DNA of 64,000 nucleotides from Paraburkholderia caledonica NBRC 102488 (lineage in GTDB: Bacteria; Pseudomonadota; Gammaproteobacteria; Burkholderiales; Burkholderiaceae), in assembly GCF_000685095.1 (NCBI RefSeq), contig NZ_BAYE01000004.1, positions 372,001 to 436,000 on the forward strand. Direction: 5' to 3'. The notes beneath the pieces are model-generated. The model worked only from the letters and a program-made list of their open reading frames with translations. It was not told where the DNA came from and made no database searches. Below are positions 35,441 through 43,124 of the stretch, in pieces (position 1 is the first letter of the stretch; each line of letters opens with the position of its first letter). Both the position numbers and the translations under genes were made by a program.

Positions 35441-35904
35441 CGATTCAACTTCCGGATACGTTCTGACGGCGTAATGATGTCGGTCAGGCGAATACCGAAC
35501 TTGTCGTTCACCACCACCACTTCACCCTGGGCGATCAGGCAGCCGTTAACCAGCACGTCCATCGGTTCGCCGGCCATGCCGTCGAGCTCCACCACCGAAC
35601 CTTGCGCGAGTTGCAGCAGGTTGCGGATCGCGAGCTTGGTGCGGCCGAGTTCGACGGTCATCTGGACAGGAATGTCCAGAATCATTTCGATGTCGTTGCG
35701 CGTCGTGGTCGACGCGACTTTCGACAGCGGCTGGAACACGCCGGCCGTGCTGGCGCTGATCTCGCTCGGGTTGTCGTTCTGCTCGGCGAGCGCGCTCGCC
35801 CAGTCGGCCAGCGCTGCTTCGTCTTCCGCGCTCGCCGCGTCGGCGGCCACTTGCGCTGCGGCGGCGGTCAGCTCGTCCGCGGGCTTTGCGTTCAGATCAC
35901 TCAT
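35437..35904 (-). CDS. fliN: Flagellar switch protein FliN
   Basis: FliN forms the lower C ring with FliM and sets rotation direction and export docking. The 155-residue protein has an acidic Ala-rich N-terminal tail (about 1-70) and a C-terminal SpoA domain (ILDIPVQMTVELGRTKLAI, GSVVELDGMAGEPMDVLVNG, GEVVVVNDKFGIRLTDII). I chose ATG 35904, with AAGGAAGGTGG just upstream, over an in-frame GTG 6 nt earlier. It overlaps the fliM stop by 8 nt. Confidence 0.95.
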   Translation of the reverse strand: MSDLNAKPADELTAAAAQVAADAASAEDEAALADWASALAEQNDNPSEISASTAGVFQPLSKVASTTTRNDIEMILDIPVQMTVELGRTKLAIRNLLQLAQGSVVELDGMAGEPMDVLVNGCLIAQGEVVVVNDKFGIRLTDIITPSERIRKLNR

Positions 35905-36895
35905 ATCCACCTTCCTTCATCGTGTCGGCTGCGCTGATCATCTTTTGCACGCGCAACGCGTATTGACCATTAAAAATTCCGTAGCCGCATTCCATCACCG
36001 GCACGCCGTCGACTTTGGCCGTGATGTGCTCGGGAATGTTGATCGGCAGAACATCGCCTTTGCGCATGTTCAGGATTTGTTCGAACGTAATCGGCACCTG
36101 CGCGAGGTCGGCCGTCAGTTCGACTTCCGCCGCCTGCACCTGCTGCGACAGCACGCGGACCCAGCGGCGGTCGACTTCGAGCGCCTCGCCCTGAATCGGT
36201 GACGACAGAATGTCGCGGATCGGCTCGATCATCGAATACGGCATGCAGATATGCAGCGTGCCGCCCGTCGTGCCGAATTCGATCGAGAACTGCGTGACGA
36301 TGACGATTTCGTTCGGCGTCGCGACGTTGGCGAACTGCGTGTGCATTTCCGAGCGCATGTACTCGAACTGCAGCGGACGCACGCTTTTCCACGACGCCGC
36401 GTAGTGTTCGAACGTCAGGTTGAGCAGCTTCATGATGATGCGCTGCTCGGTCTGCGTGAAATCGCGACCTTCGACACGCGTGTGAAAACGTCCGTCGCCG
36501 CCGAACAGGTTGTCGACCACGAAGAACACCAGATTCGGGTCGAACACGAACAGCGACGTGCCGCGTAACGGCTTGACGTGGACCAGGTTCAGGTTGGTCG
36601 GGATCGGCAGGTTGCGGGTGAACTCGCTGTACTTCTGCACCTTCACCGGACCGACGGAGATTTCCGCCGAACGCCGCATGAAGTTGAAGATGCCGACGCG
36701 CAACAGGCGCGCAAAGCGGTCATTGATGATTTCGAGGCCGGGCATCCGGCCGCGGACGATGCGTTCCTGCGTCGCGATGTTGTAGGGACGTACGCCTACA
36801 CGTTCGCTCTGCTCGGCTTCAGAGTCGGACTCGCCGGTTACGCCCTTGAGGAGGGCATCGACCTCCTCCTGGGACATGAACTCTTCGTGGCCCAT
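35897..36895 (-). CDS. fliM: Flagellar switch protein FliM
   Basis: FliM receives phospho-CheY and transmits it through the C ring. The 332-residue protein starts with the CheY-binding peptide EEFMSQEEVDALLKGV, has the middle CheC-like domain (MPGLEIINDRFARLLRVGIF, GDGRFHTRVEGRDFTQTEQR) and a C-terminal SpoA domain. Length matches the family. It overlaps fliN by 8 nt and follows fliL by 64 nt. Confidence 0.97.
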   Translation of the reverse strand: MGHEEFMSQEEVDALLKGVTGESDSEAEQSERVGVRPYNIATQERIVRGRMPGLEIINDRFARLLRVGIFNFMRRSAEISVGPVKVQKYSEFTRNLPIPTNLNLVHVKPLRGTSLFVFDPNLVFFVVDNLFGGDGRFHTRVEGRDFTQTEQRIIMKLLNLTFEHYAASWKSVRPLQFEYMRSEMHTQFANVATPNEIVIVTQFSIEFGTTGGTLHICMPYSMIEPIRDILSSPIQGEALEVDRRWVRVLSQQVQAAEVELTADLAQVPITFEQILNMRKGDVLPINIPEHITAKVDGVPVMECGYGIFNGQYALRVQKMISAADTMKEGGYE

Positions 36896-36959
36896 TCCTT
36901 ATTCCTCGTGCATACCGTGACGGTTGATGATGGCAGTGCGGGATAGCGTCACAACGACG

Positions 36960-37457
36960 TCACTGCACGACGAATTCGGTGAACAACACGTCCTGGACAT
37001 GGATCGGCGCCGCACCCTTGTCGGTCGGTTGCTCGATCAGCGTCCGCAGTTCCGTGGAAAGCGCGTGCTTGCCTTCGAGCGGAGCGAGTTCATCCGGATG
37101 ATGGTTCGACAGTGCAAGCAGGATGCGGCTGCGGATTTCCGGCATGTGTTCGGTGAGTTCCTGCGGCGTCTTCGGATCGGTGAGCTTGAGCGTCAGGCCG
37201 ATACGCAGGAAGTGCTGCTGGCCGTCGTCCGATTGCAGGTTGACCGTCATCGATTCGAGCGGGAAGAACGTCGGAGCGGGAGCCGGGGCCGGCGCAGCTG
37301 CGGTGGCGGCGGCCGGAGCGCGTTTGGACATGAAGAACCACACCCCTGCGCCGGCGCCGCCGGCGGCGACGATAGCGATGAGGGCGATCAGGATGATGCG
37401 CTTCAAGGGGCCCGGAGACGCGGGCGCGGCTTGCTGATTTGCGGGAGTGGTAGCCAT
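36960..37457 (-). CDS. fliL: Flagellar basal body protein FliL
   Basis: FliL surrounds the stators at the basal body and supports torque. The 165-residue protein has one membrane helix (IILIALIAIVAAGGAGAGVW, about residues 20-40) preceded by a short cytoplasmic tail and followed by an Ala/Pro linker and a periplasmic domain (FPLESMTVNLQSDDGQQHFL, EHMPEIRSRILLALSNHHPD, VQDVLFTEFVVQ). First gene of the fliLMNOPQR unit; a candidate class II promoter lies just upstream. Confidence 0.94.
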   Translation of the reverse strand: MATTPANQQAAPASPGPLKRIILIALIAIVAAGGAGAGVWFFMSKRAPAAATAAAPAPAPAPTFFPLESMTVNLQSDDGQQHFLRIGLTLKLTDPKTPQELTEHMPEIRSRILLALSNHHPDELAPLEGKHALSTELRTLIEQPTDKGAAPIHVQDVLFTEFVVQ

Positions 37458-37494
37458 GAGGTTTGCTTGCTTGCCGTTAGTGCTGGTGATAGTG

Positions 37495-37554
37495 ATTGTT
37501 GTTGATTTGCCTGCGGCGCGATGGGTCGAACAGAAGGGTTAATGCGGGCTATCT
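37495..37554 (-). promoter_or_regulatory. Possible class II-type promoter of fliLMNOPQR
   Basis: On the minus strand AGATAG (37549-37554), 16 nt, TGTTCG (37527-37532), 26 nt, AACAAT (37495-37500). The spacing equals that of the other candidate boxes, but the second half-site is a poor match. I rank it as weaker than the rest. A transcript would start about 30 nt before fliL. Confidence 0.4.
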
Positions 37555-37582
37555 CTAGTTTTTGGCCTTTCCCTGAAATGAA

Positions 37583-37641
37583 ATCGCGGTGGTCTATTGG
37601 CATTGCCCCGCACAAGGGCAGCGCCAATAGAGCACCGCGAT
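37583..37641 (-). terminator. Large hairpin between fliK and fliL
   Basis: A 59-nt imperfect palindrome with three stems in register: ATCGCGGTG/CACCGCGAT (9 bp), TCTATTGGC/GCCAATAGA (9 bp) and TGCCC/GGGCA (5 bp), broken only by a G-G pair and a 2+2 internal loop. Read on the minus strand it is followed by TTCATTTC, so it can terminate the fliF-K transcript about 60 nt after fliK. It is larger than needed for termination and could be a mobile palindromic element. Confidence 0.6.
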
Positions 37642-37701
37642 ATCGAGGAACGGCCAACACCTCGAATCAACCACCAAAAAAGCCGCAACCGGCAAGACCC
37701 G

Positions 37702-39303
37702 TCAGGCAAACGTATCGACCAACCCAACACTGCGCCGCACGCCAACGTCCGCCGCCACGCCGGCACCAGCCGCACCGCCCATGTCGCCTCCACTACCTGC
37801 CGTAGAGCGGCTTCCAGAGCCCGAGCGTCCCGACTCGGCATTCTGCTGCTGCCCGCCCTGGCGCCCAAATCCGTCGCTGACGCTCGCGCTGCCGAGTCCG
37901 ATGCCGTTCGCTTCCATCGCCTCGCGCAATTTCGGCAAAGCTGCCTCGACGGCTTCACGTACCTGCTGGTGCTGCGAAACAAACAACGCGTGCGCATGGT
38001 TATCGGCGACCTGCAGCACAACCTGGAGCGGCCCGAGATCCTTCGGGTTCAGCGTCAGCTCGGCGCTCTGCGAATGAGCGTTCGACAGGAACACGACCTT
38101 CTGGCTCAGCGCGTCCTCCCAGTCGGTCGTGCCGACCTGCGGTCCCAACGCGTTTGCTGCTGCAGCCGCGCCCGCATTGCCGGTCGTCTGCACGGCGGCC
38201 GTCGTGCTGGCTGCGTTCGCGGCTGCCTGCGACGCGGCCAGCGCTGCACTCGCCGCGTCGGCTGCGTTTTTGAACGCCGCCAGATCGTCCGCCTGTGCGC
38301 CTGCCGCACCCGCCGATGCCAACGCACCCGCCGCCGCTGCGGAAGCAGCCGACGCAGCCGCCGTCGGGTCCACCACGGTCGCGGTCGTCGTCAATGCGCC
38401 GCGGGCGGCTGCGGAGCCCTTGCCGCCACCGGAGAGACCGGCTTCCAGCGTCTTGCCGTCTGTGTCGTTTAGCGACGCGTTCGCGCTTGCGAGTCCGTTC
38501 GCCGCCGCAGCTGCGGCCGCGCCGCTTGCCAGCGCCTGCGATGGCACCACGGCCTGGCCGTTCGCGAGCGCCGCCAGAGCCGCCTGCAATGCGTCCTGCA
38601 GCGACTTCGGATCGGTCGGCGCCTTCTTGCCGGGCAGGCCAACCGTGGTGGCGTCGGTGGCCGCGCCGGCTGCGGTCGTGCCGGCATCCGGCGCTGCGGG
38701 AATGTTCACGTTGGCCGCATCGGCCGCAGCGCTTGCGTCGGCCTGGGCCTGGGCTTGCGCCTGAGCCGCTGCGGCTGCGGCCGCGGTGCTTGCGTCGCTG
38801 CTGCTCGCCACGTTGGCGGTGTTGGCCGACTTCGGAGGCGTGGCGCCCGTCTTGTCCGTCGATGCCTGTGGCGGCTTGTCCGCCGGCGCAGACGCCGCCG
38901 CGTCTGACGCGGTGCTGTCCTTGGTGTCGCTGCTCGCGTCGTCGGCGTTTTGGGTTGCGGAATCGTCCGACGGCGGCGCGTCGTGCACGCTCGACGACGA
39001 CGCCTGCGAAGCATCGGCCGGCGTCGGGGAGGGCGTGGGCGCCGCGGCAGACTGGCTCGCGCTCGCGTTGAATTTCGCGGCCGCGCTTGCAGCGGCACTT
39101 GCAGCCGCACTTGCAGCCGCACTTGCAGCCGCACTTGCAGCCGCACTTGCAGCCGCACTGTTCTGAAAGCTGATGCTTTGCTGCAGGGTTTGCGAGAACG
39201 GTTTCGCGCTTGCGGCGGCGAGCGCCGCGGCGCTGTTCGAACCGTTGGTAGAGGTGCTGCCGGTAGAACCTGGCAGCGAGCCGATCTGTGAAAGAAGCGA
39301 CAT
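37702..39303 (-). CDS. fliK: Hook-length control protein FliK
   Basis: FliK measures the hook and triggers the FlhB switch. The 533-residue protein is extremely rich in Ala, Ser, Thr and Asp over the first 400 residues, which fits an unfolded molecular ruler. The structured C-terminal domain is present: ELTLNPKDLGPLQVVLQVAD, then VREAVEAALPKLREAMEANG and LGSASVSDGF. Residues about 50-74 are an (SAAA)n run encoded by a 12-nt tandem repeat, so length may vary between strains. Last gene of the fliF-K run, 60 nt after fliJ. A second FliK-like gene lies at 46564. Confidence 0.93.
   Translation of the reverse strand: MSLLSQIGSLPGSTGSTSTNGSNSAAALAAASAKPFSQTLQQSISFQNSAAASAAASAAASAAASAAASAAASAAAKFNASASQSAAAPTPSPTPADASQASSSSVHDAPPSDDSATQNADDASSDTKDSTASDAAASAPADKPPQASTDKTGATPPKSANTANVASSSDASTAAAAAAAQAQAQAQADASAAADAANVNIPAAPDAGTTAAGAATDATTVGLPGKKAPTDPKSLQDALQAALAALANGQAVVPSQALASGAAAAAAANGLASANASLNDTDGKTLEAGLSGGGKGSAAARGALTTTATVVDPTAAASAASAAAAGALASAGAAGAQADDLAAFKNAADAASAALAASQAAANAASTTAAVQTTGNAGAAAAANALGPQVGTTDWEDALSQKVVFLSNAHSQSAELTLNPKDLGPLQVVLQVADNHAHALFVSQHQQVREAVEAALPKLREAMEANGIGLGSASVSDGFGRQGGQQQNAESGRSGSGSRSTAGSGGDMGGAAGAGVAADVGVRRSVGLVDTFA
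39083..39160 (-). repeat. 12-nt tandem repeat inside fliK
   Basis: Six full copies of the unit GCACTTGCAGCC (plus-strand sense) and a partial seventh. The first two copies carry single changes and the next four are identical. The unit is a multiple of three, so copy-number change keeps the frame and adds or removes four residues (A-S-A-A) in the ruler region of FliK. Confidence 0.92.
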
Positions 39304-39363
39304 AAGTGTCCTGTCAATCCGTCAAATGGTACGGTGTTCAGTCAGTCGAGGGCGGCGCGGGCG

Positions 39364-39813
39364 TCAGGCGCCTTCCGCGCGCATCCTCAGAATTCGTGCA
39401 GCGTGTTCGTCGGCGTCGCGTTGATCGCGCCGCGCCACGGTCTTGGCCTCGGCCGCTTCGCCGCGCGCCTGCAGCACTTCATACGAGCCGAGCTTTTGCT
39501 TCTGACGCTGCCAGTCGGGTTTGGCCGCCTCGACTCGCGCATTGGCCGTCACTAGCAGGTTGCGCTGCTGTTCGATGGCGGCGTCGAGCGTGTCGATGAA
39601 CGCCTGAAAATTGCGCATGTTGCCGGCGGGCATCCCCGCCTGGGCGGTTGCCGTGAAACGCGCGTGGTATTCGTCGCGGTACTGCACGAGCGACTGAAGC
39701 TGCGCCTCCACTTCGTTGCGCTCGCGCTGTGCTCGGCCAAGACGTTGCGCGGCGGCGTCGACATCGTCTTGCGCGAGCCCAATCAACGTCTTGATCGGAA
39801 AGTGTTTCGCCAT
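39364..39813 (-). CDS. fliJ: Flagellar export escort protein FliJ
   Basis: FliJ is the coiled-coil stalk of the FliHI ATPase, like the gamma subunit of F1. The 149-residue protein is charged and wholly helical (QDDVDAAAQRLGRAQRERNE, VEAQLQSLVQYRDEYHARF, AAIEQQRNLLVTANARVE). Sequence conservation is low in this family, but size, heptads and location 2 nt after fliI support the call. Confidence 0.92.
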   Translation of the reverse strand: MAKHFPIKTLIGLAQDDVDAAAQRLGRAQRERNEVEAQLQSLVQYRDEYHARFTATAQAGMPAGNMRNFQAFIDTLDAAIEQQRNLLVTANARVEAAKPDWQRQKQKLGSYEVLQARGEAAEAKTVARRDQRDADEHAARILRMRAEGA

Positions 39814-39815
39814 CG

Positions 39816-41465
39816 TCAGGCTCCTTGGGCAAACAGCGCGTCCAGCATCTCGACACTCGGTTCAAAGTTCGCGCACTCACGAAAGCCTTGCTGCAGGAAG
39901 GCTTCCATCCGCGGATAAAGCGCGATCGCGCGGTCGAGCAACGCGTCACGTCCGCTCGAATAAGCACCAACGTTGATCAGATCGCGGTTGCGCTGATAGC
40001 GCGACAGCATCTGCTTGAACATACGCGTTTTGTCCAGATGGTTATCGTCGATCAGCGCGGTCATTGCGCGGCTAATCGACGCTTCGATGTCGATTGCCGG
40101 ATAGTGGCCGGCTTCCGCGAGCGAGCGCGACAGCACGATGTGGCCGTCGAGAATCGCACGCGCCGAGTCCGCAATCGGGTCCTGCTGGTCGTCGCCTTCG
40201 GTCAGCACCGTGTAGAACGCGGTGATCGAACCGCCGCCCGCCGGACCGTTGCCAGTTCGCTCGACGAGCGCCGGGAGCTTCGCGAACACAGAAGGCGGGT
40301 AGCCTTTCGTCGCGGGCGGCTCGCCGACGGCCAGCGCGATTTCGCGCTGCGCCATCGCGTAGCGGGTCAGCGAATCCATTAGCAGCAACACGTGCTTGCC
40401 CTGATCGCGGAAATATTCGGCGAGCGACGTCGAATACGACGCGGCCTGCATCCGCAAAAGCGGTGAGACGTCGGCCGGCGCGGCGATCACGACGGAGCGC
40501 GCGAGCCCTTCCTCGCCAAGAATCTGTTCGATGAATTCCTTCACTTCGCGGCCGCGCTCGCCGATCAGGCCGATCACGATCACTTCGGCGCTGGTATAGC
40601 GCGCCATCGTGCCGAGCAGCACCGATTTACCGACGCCCGAGCCTGCGAACAGCCCCATGCGCTGGCCGCGTCCCACGGTCAACAGCGCGTTGATCGCGCG
40701 CACGCCGACGTCGAGCACCTTGTGAATCGGCTCCCGGTTCAGCGGATTGATGACCGGCGCGGACAGCGGCGCGTCGGCATGCGCGCCCAGTGGGCCGAGT
40801 CCGTCGAGCGGGCGGCCGGATGCATCGAGCACGCGGCCAAGCAGTTCCCAGCCGACCGGCAGACGCTTCGCGCCCGCCATCGGATCGGCGATCGGCGCGC
40901 TTTCGAGCGGGTAGACGCGCGCGCCGGGCAGCAGGCCGATCACTTCGGTGGTGGGCATCAGGAACAGCTTGTCGCCGGAGAAGCCGACGACTTCCGCTTC
41001 AGCCATCGGCAGCGAACTGCCCGGCGGCAGTTCGATCATCACTTCGGCGCCTACCGAAAGGCGCAATCCAACGGCTTCGAGCACGAGACCGGCTGCGCGC
41101 GTCAGGCGTCCGCAGGCGCGCATCGGCTTCGCGATCGCGTTGCGCGCGCGCAGTGCGTCGAGCCGGCCGCGCCAGGCTTGCATATGCGGGTTGCTGTCGA
41201 GCGCGGGATCGTATGCAGCAGGAGCCGCGGCGCTTGCTGCTTTGGCGACGGCCGGACTCGCACCCATACCAGCGCCCGCAGCCGGCGCCGACTCGCGGCT
41301 CGCGGCCGCGCCCGTCACCGGATGAGCATGACCCGGGTCAGCCGCCGTCGCGGCTGTCGAGACTGCGTTCGCGAACGCCTCGGCGCCGAACGACGCCAGC
41401 GCCAGCTCGCGTTCGAGCGGCGTCAGGTCGCTTGCGCGGATTTCCTCGAGCGTCGGTTTCACCAT
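39816..41465 (-). CDS. fliI: Flagellar export ATPase FliI
   Basis: FliI is the hexameric ATPase that powers loading of export substrates. Walker A is [15 protein letters not shown] (Lys280); Walker B is in [19 protein letters not shown], and [18 protein letters not shown] is the family motif. At 549 residues it is about 90 longer than the enteric protein because of an Ala-rich, low-complexity stretch at residues 30-90, between a short N-terminal peptide and the first beta-barrel. The ATG at 41465 overlaps the fliH end by 7 nt. In-frame codons further upstream encode a basic leader inside fliH and were rejected. Confidence 0.95.
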   Translation of the reverse strand: MVKPTLEEIRASDLTPLERELALASFGAEAFANAVSTAATAADPGHAHPVTGAAASRESAPAAGAGMGASPAVAKAASAAAPAAYDPALDSNPHMQAWRGRLDALRARNAIAKPMRACGRLTRAAGLVLEAVGLRLSVGAEVMIELPPGSSLPMAEAEVVGFSGDKLFLMPTTEVIGLLPGARVYPLESAPIADPMAGAKRLPVGWELLGRVLDASGRPLDGLGPLGAHADAPLSAPVINPLNREPIHKVLDVGVRAINALLTVGRGQRMGLFAGSGVGKSVLLGTMARYTSAEVIVIGLIGERGREVKEFIEQILGEEGLARSVVIAAPADVSPLLRMQAASYSTSLAEYFRDQGKHVLLLMDSLTRYAMAQREIALAVGEPPATKGYPPSVFAKLPALVERTGNGPAGGGSITAFYTVLTEGDDQQDPIADSARAILDGHIVLSRSLAEAGHYPAIDIEASISRAMTALIDDNHLDKTRMFKQMLSRYQRNRDLINVGAYSSGRDALLDRAIALYPRMEAFLQQGFRECANFEPSVEMLDALFAQGA

Positions 41466-42136
41466 GTACTCACTTTGCCGAGCGCCGCGGCAACGCGTTC
41501 CCAGCGTGTATCGATGCCGGCGTCCACCTCGCCGCTGCCGGCCTGCGCGCGGCAGCCGCCACGCTCCACGGCCGGATCGGTGCGCACGGTCCAACCGCGT
41601 GTTTGCAGTTCTTCCATCAGATACGCTTCGACCACCGGCAGATCGGCGGGGCTCACGATCAACGCGGGCGCGCCGATCAGCGCCGGTTCCGCCGCGAGCA
41701 CCTCGCGGGCGGCGGCGATCAGCGCGGTCGGGTCGTGCTGCACGTGCTGGCGCACCACCTGTTGCGCGATGTCGAGCGCGAGCGCGACGAGCGTCTCCGA
41801 AATGGCGCCTTGCGCGCCGTCGAGCGCGGCCTTGAAGGTTTCGGCGAGCGCGGCGAGTCGCGCAGCTTCCTCGCGCGCTTCGCTTCGGCCCTGTTCAAAG
41901 CCTTGCGCGTGGCCCTGGTCGTATCCCGCCTGATAACCGAGCGCCTGGCCGGCCACGTGGCCGGATGCGATGCCCTGCGCGTGCGCGGCTTCGCGCAGGC
42001 GCTCAAGCTCGGCTTCGAAAGCCGCTTCGTCGATCTCGGACGTGGGCGGTGCCGGCGGCACCGGATCGAATGAGGCCATCTCCCAGCGCTGGTAGGCCGA
42101 GAGGCTTTCCTTTGCCGTGGAGTTGCGATTAGACAT
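41459..42136 (-). CDS. fliH: Flagellar export regulator FliH
   Basis: FliH is the peripheral stalk that binds FliI and anchors it to the C ring. The 225-residue protein has an N-terminal segment with [13 protein letters not shown] (the Trp-containing end contacts FlhA in relatives), a helical stretch with GxxxG-like spacing ([20 protein letters not shown], then [11 protein letters not shown]), and a C-terminal FliH/E-subunit domain. I chose ATG 42136, just inside the fliG end; ATG 42142 is equally placed. Overlaps fliG by 8 nt. Confidence 0.92.
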   Translation of the reverse strand: MSNRNSTAKESLSAYQRWEMASFDPVPPAPPTSEIDEAAFEAELERLREAAHAQGIASGHVAGQALGYQAGYDQGHAQGFEQGRSEAREEAARLAALAETFKAALDGAQGAISETLVALALDIAQQVVRQHVQHDPTALIAAAREVLAAEPALIGAPALIVSPADLPVVEAYLMEELQTRGWTVRTDPAVERGGCRAQAGSGEVDAGIDTRWERVAAALGKVSTW

Positions 42137-43124
42137 ATGCATCTTCCGCCTTGCCGCCAATCACGATCTGGCCGCTTTCTGCCAGATTGCGCACGATCTG
42201 CAGGATACGGCGCTGTTGCGTCTCGACTTCGGAGACGCGAACCGGGCCGCGCGCGTCGAGGTCTTCCGCGAGCAGCTCGGCTGCACGCTGGGACATGTTC
42301 GACAGGAACTTCTGACGCAGTGCAGGCGCTGCGCCCTTCAGCGAGATAATCAGCGCTTCCGATTCGACTTCCTTCAGCAGCAACTGGATCGCGCGGTCTT
42401 CCAGGTCGAGCAGGTTCTCGAACACGAACATCTGGTCGACGATCTTCTGCGCGAGTTCCGCGTCGTACTGGCGGACGTTCTCGATGACGCCTTCCTCGTG
42501 GTTGCTCGACATGAAGTTGAGGATTTCCGCCGCCGTGCGAATGCCGCCCATCGGGCTGCGCTTCAGGTTGTCGCTGCCCGACAGCAAGTGCGTGAGCACG
42601 TCGTCGAGTTCGCGCAGCGCGGCCGGCTGGATACCGTCGAGCGTCGCGATTCGCAACAGCACGTCGTTACGCAGACGCTCCGTGAAACACGCGACGATTT
42701 CCGACGCCTGATCGCGGTCGAGGTGAACGAGAATCGTCGCGATGATCTGCGGGTGCTCGTTCTTGATCAGTTCCGCGACGGCCGGCGAGTCCATCCACTT
42801 CAGGCCTTCGATACCGCTGGTGTCGCTGCCTTGCAGGATCCGGTCGATGATCGCGCCGGCCTTGTCGTCGCCCAGCGCCTTCGTCAACACCGAACGGATG
42901 TACTCGTTCGAGTCCAGCGACATGCCGGTGTGCTTTTCCGCCTCGCGCACGAACTCGTGCAGCACCACGTCGATCTCGTCGCGCGTCACGGCCTTCATGG
43001 CGGCCATTGCGACGCCGATCTTCTGAACTTCACGCGGTCCAAGGAACTTGAACACTTGCGCGGCTTCTTCCTCGCCGATCGACATCAGCAGAAGCGCGCT
43101 CTTCATTACGCCTTCAGCGCTCAT
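42129..43124 (-). CDS. fliG: Flagellar switch protein FliG
   Basis: FliG is the rotor protein contacting the stators. The 331-residue protein matches the family in length and keeps MKSALLLMSIGEEEAAQVFKF at the N-terminus, the EHPQ motif in NEHPQIIATILVHLDRDQ, the GGIRTAAEILNFM link, and the charged torque helix (VFENLLDLEDRAIQLLLKEV). Start overlaps the fliF end by 11 nt, so the FliF-FliG pair is coupled. Confidence 0.97.
   Translation of the reverse strand: MSAEGVMKSALLLMSIGEEEAAQVFKFLGPREVQKIGVAMAAMKAVTRDEIDVVLHEFVREAEKHTGMSLDSNEYIRSVLTKALGDDKAGAIIDRILQGSDTSGIEGLKWMDSPAVAELIKNEHPQIIATILVHLDRDQASEIVACFTERLRNDVLLRIATLDGIQPAALRELDDVLTHLLSGSDNLKRSPMGGIRTAAEILNFMSSNHEEGVIENVRQYDAELAQKIVDQMFVFENLLDLEDRAIQLLLKEVESEALIISLKGAAPALRQKFLSNMSQRAAELLAEDLDARGPVRVSEVETQQRRILQIVRNLAESGQIVIGGKAEDAYV

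Noticed and set aside
41466..41594. An N-terminal extension of FliI upstream of 41465
   Set aside because: It lies inside the fliH coding region and is Arg/Gly-rich without similarity to FliI.
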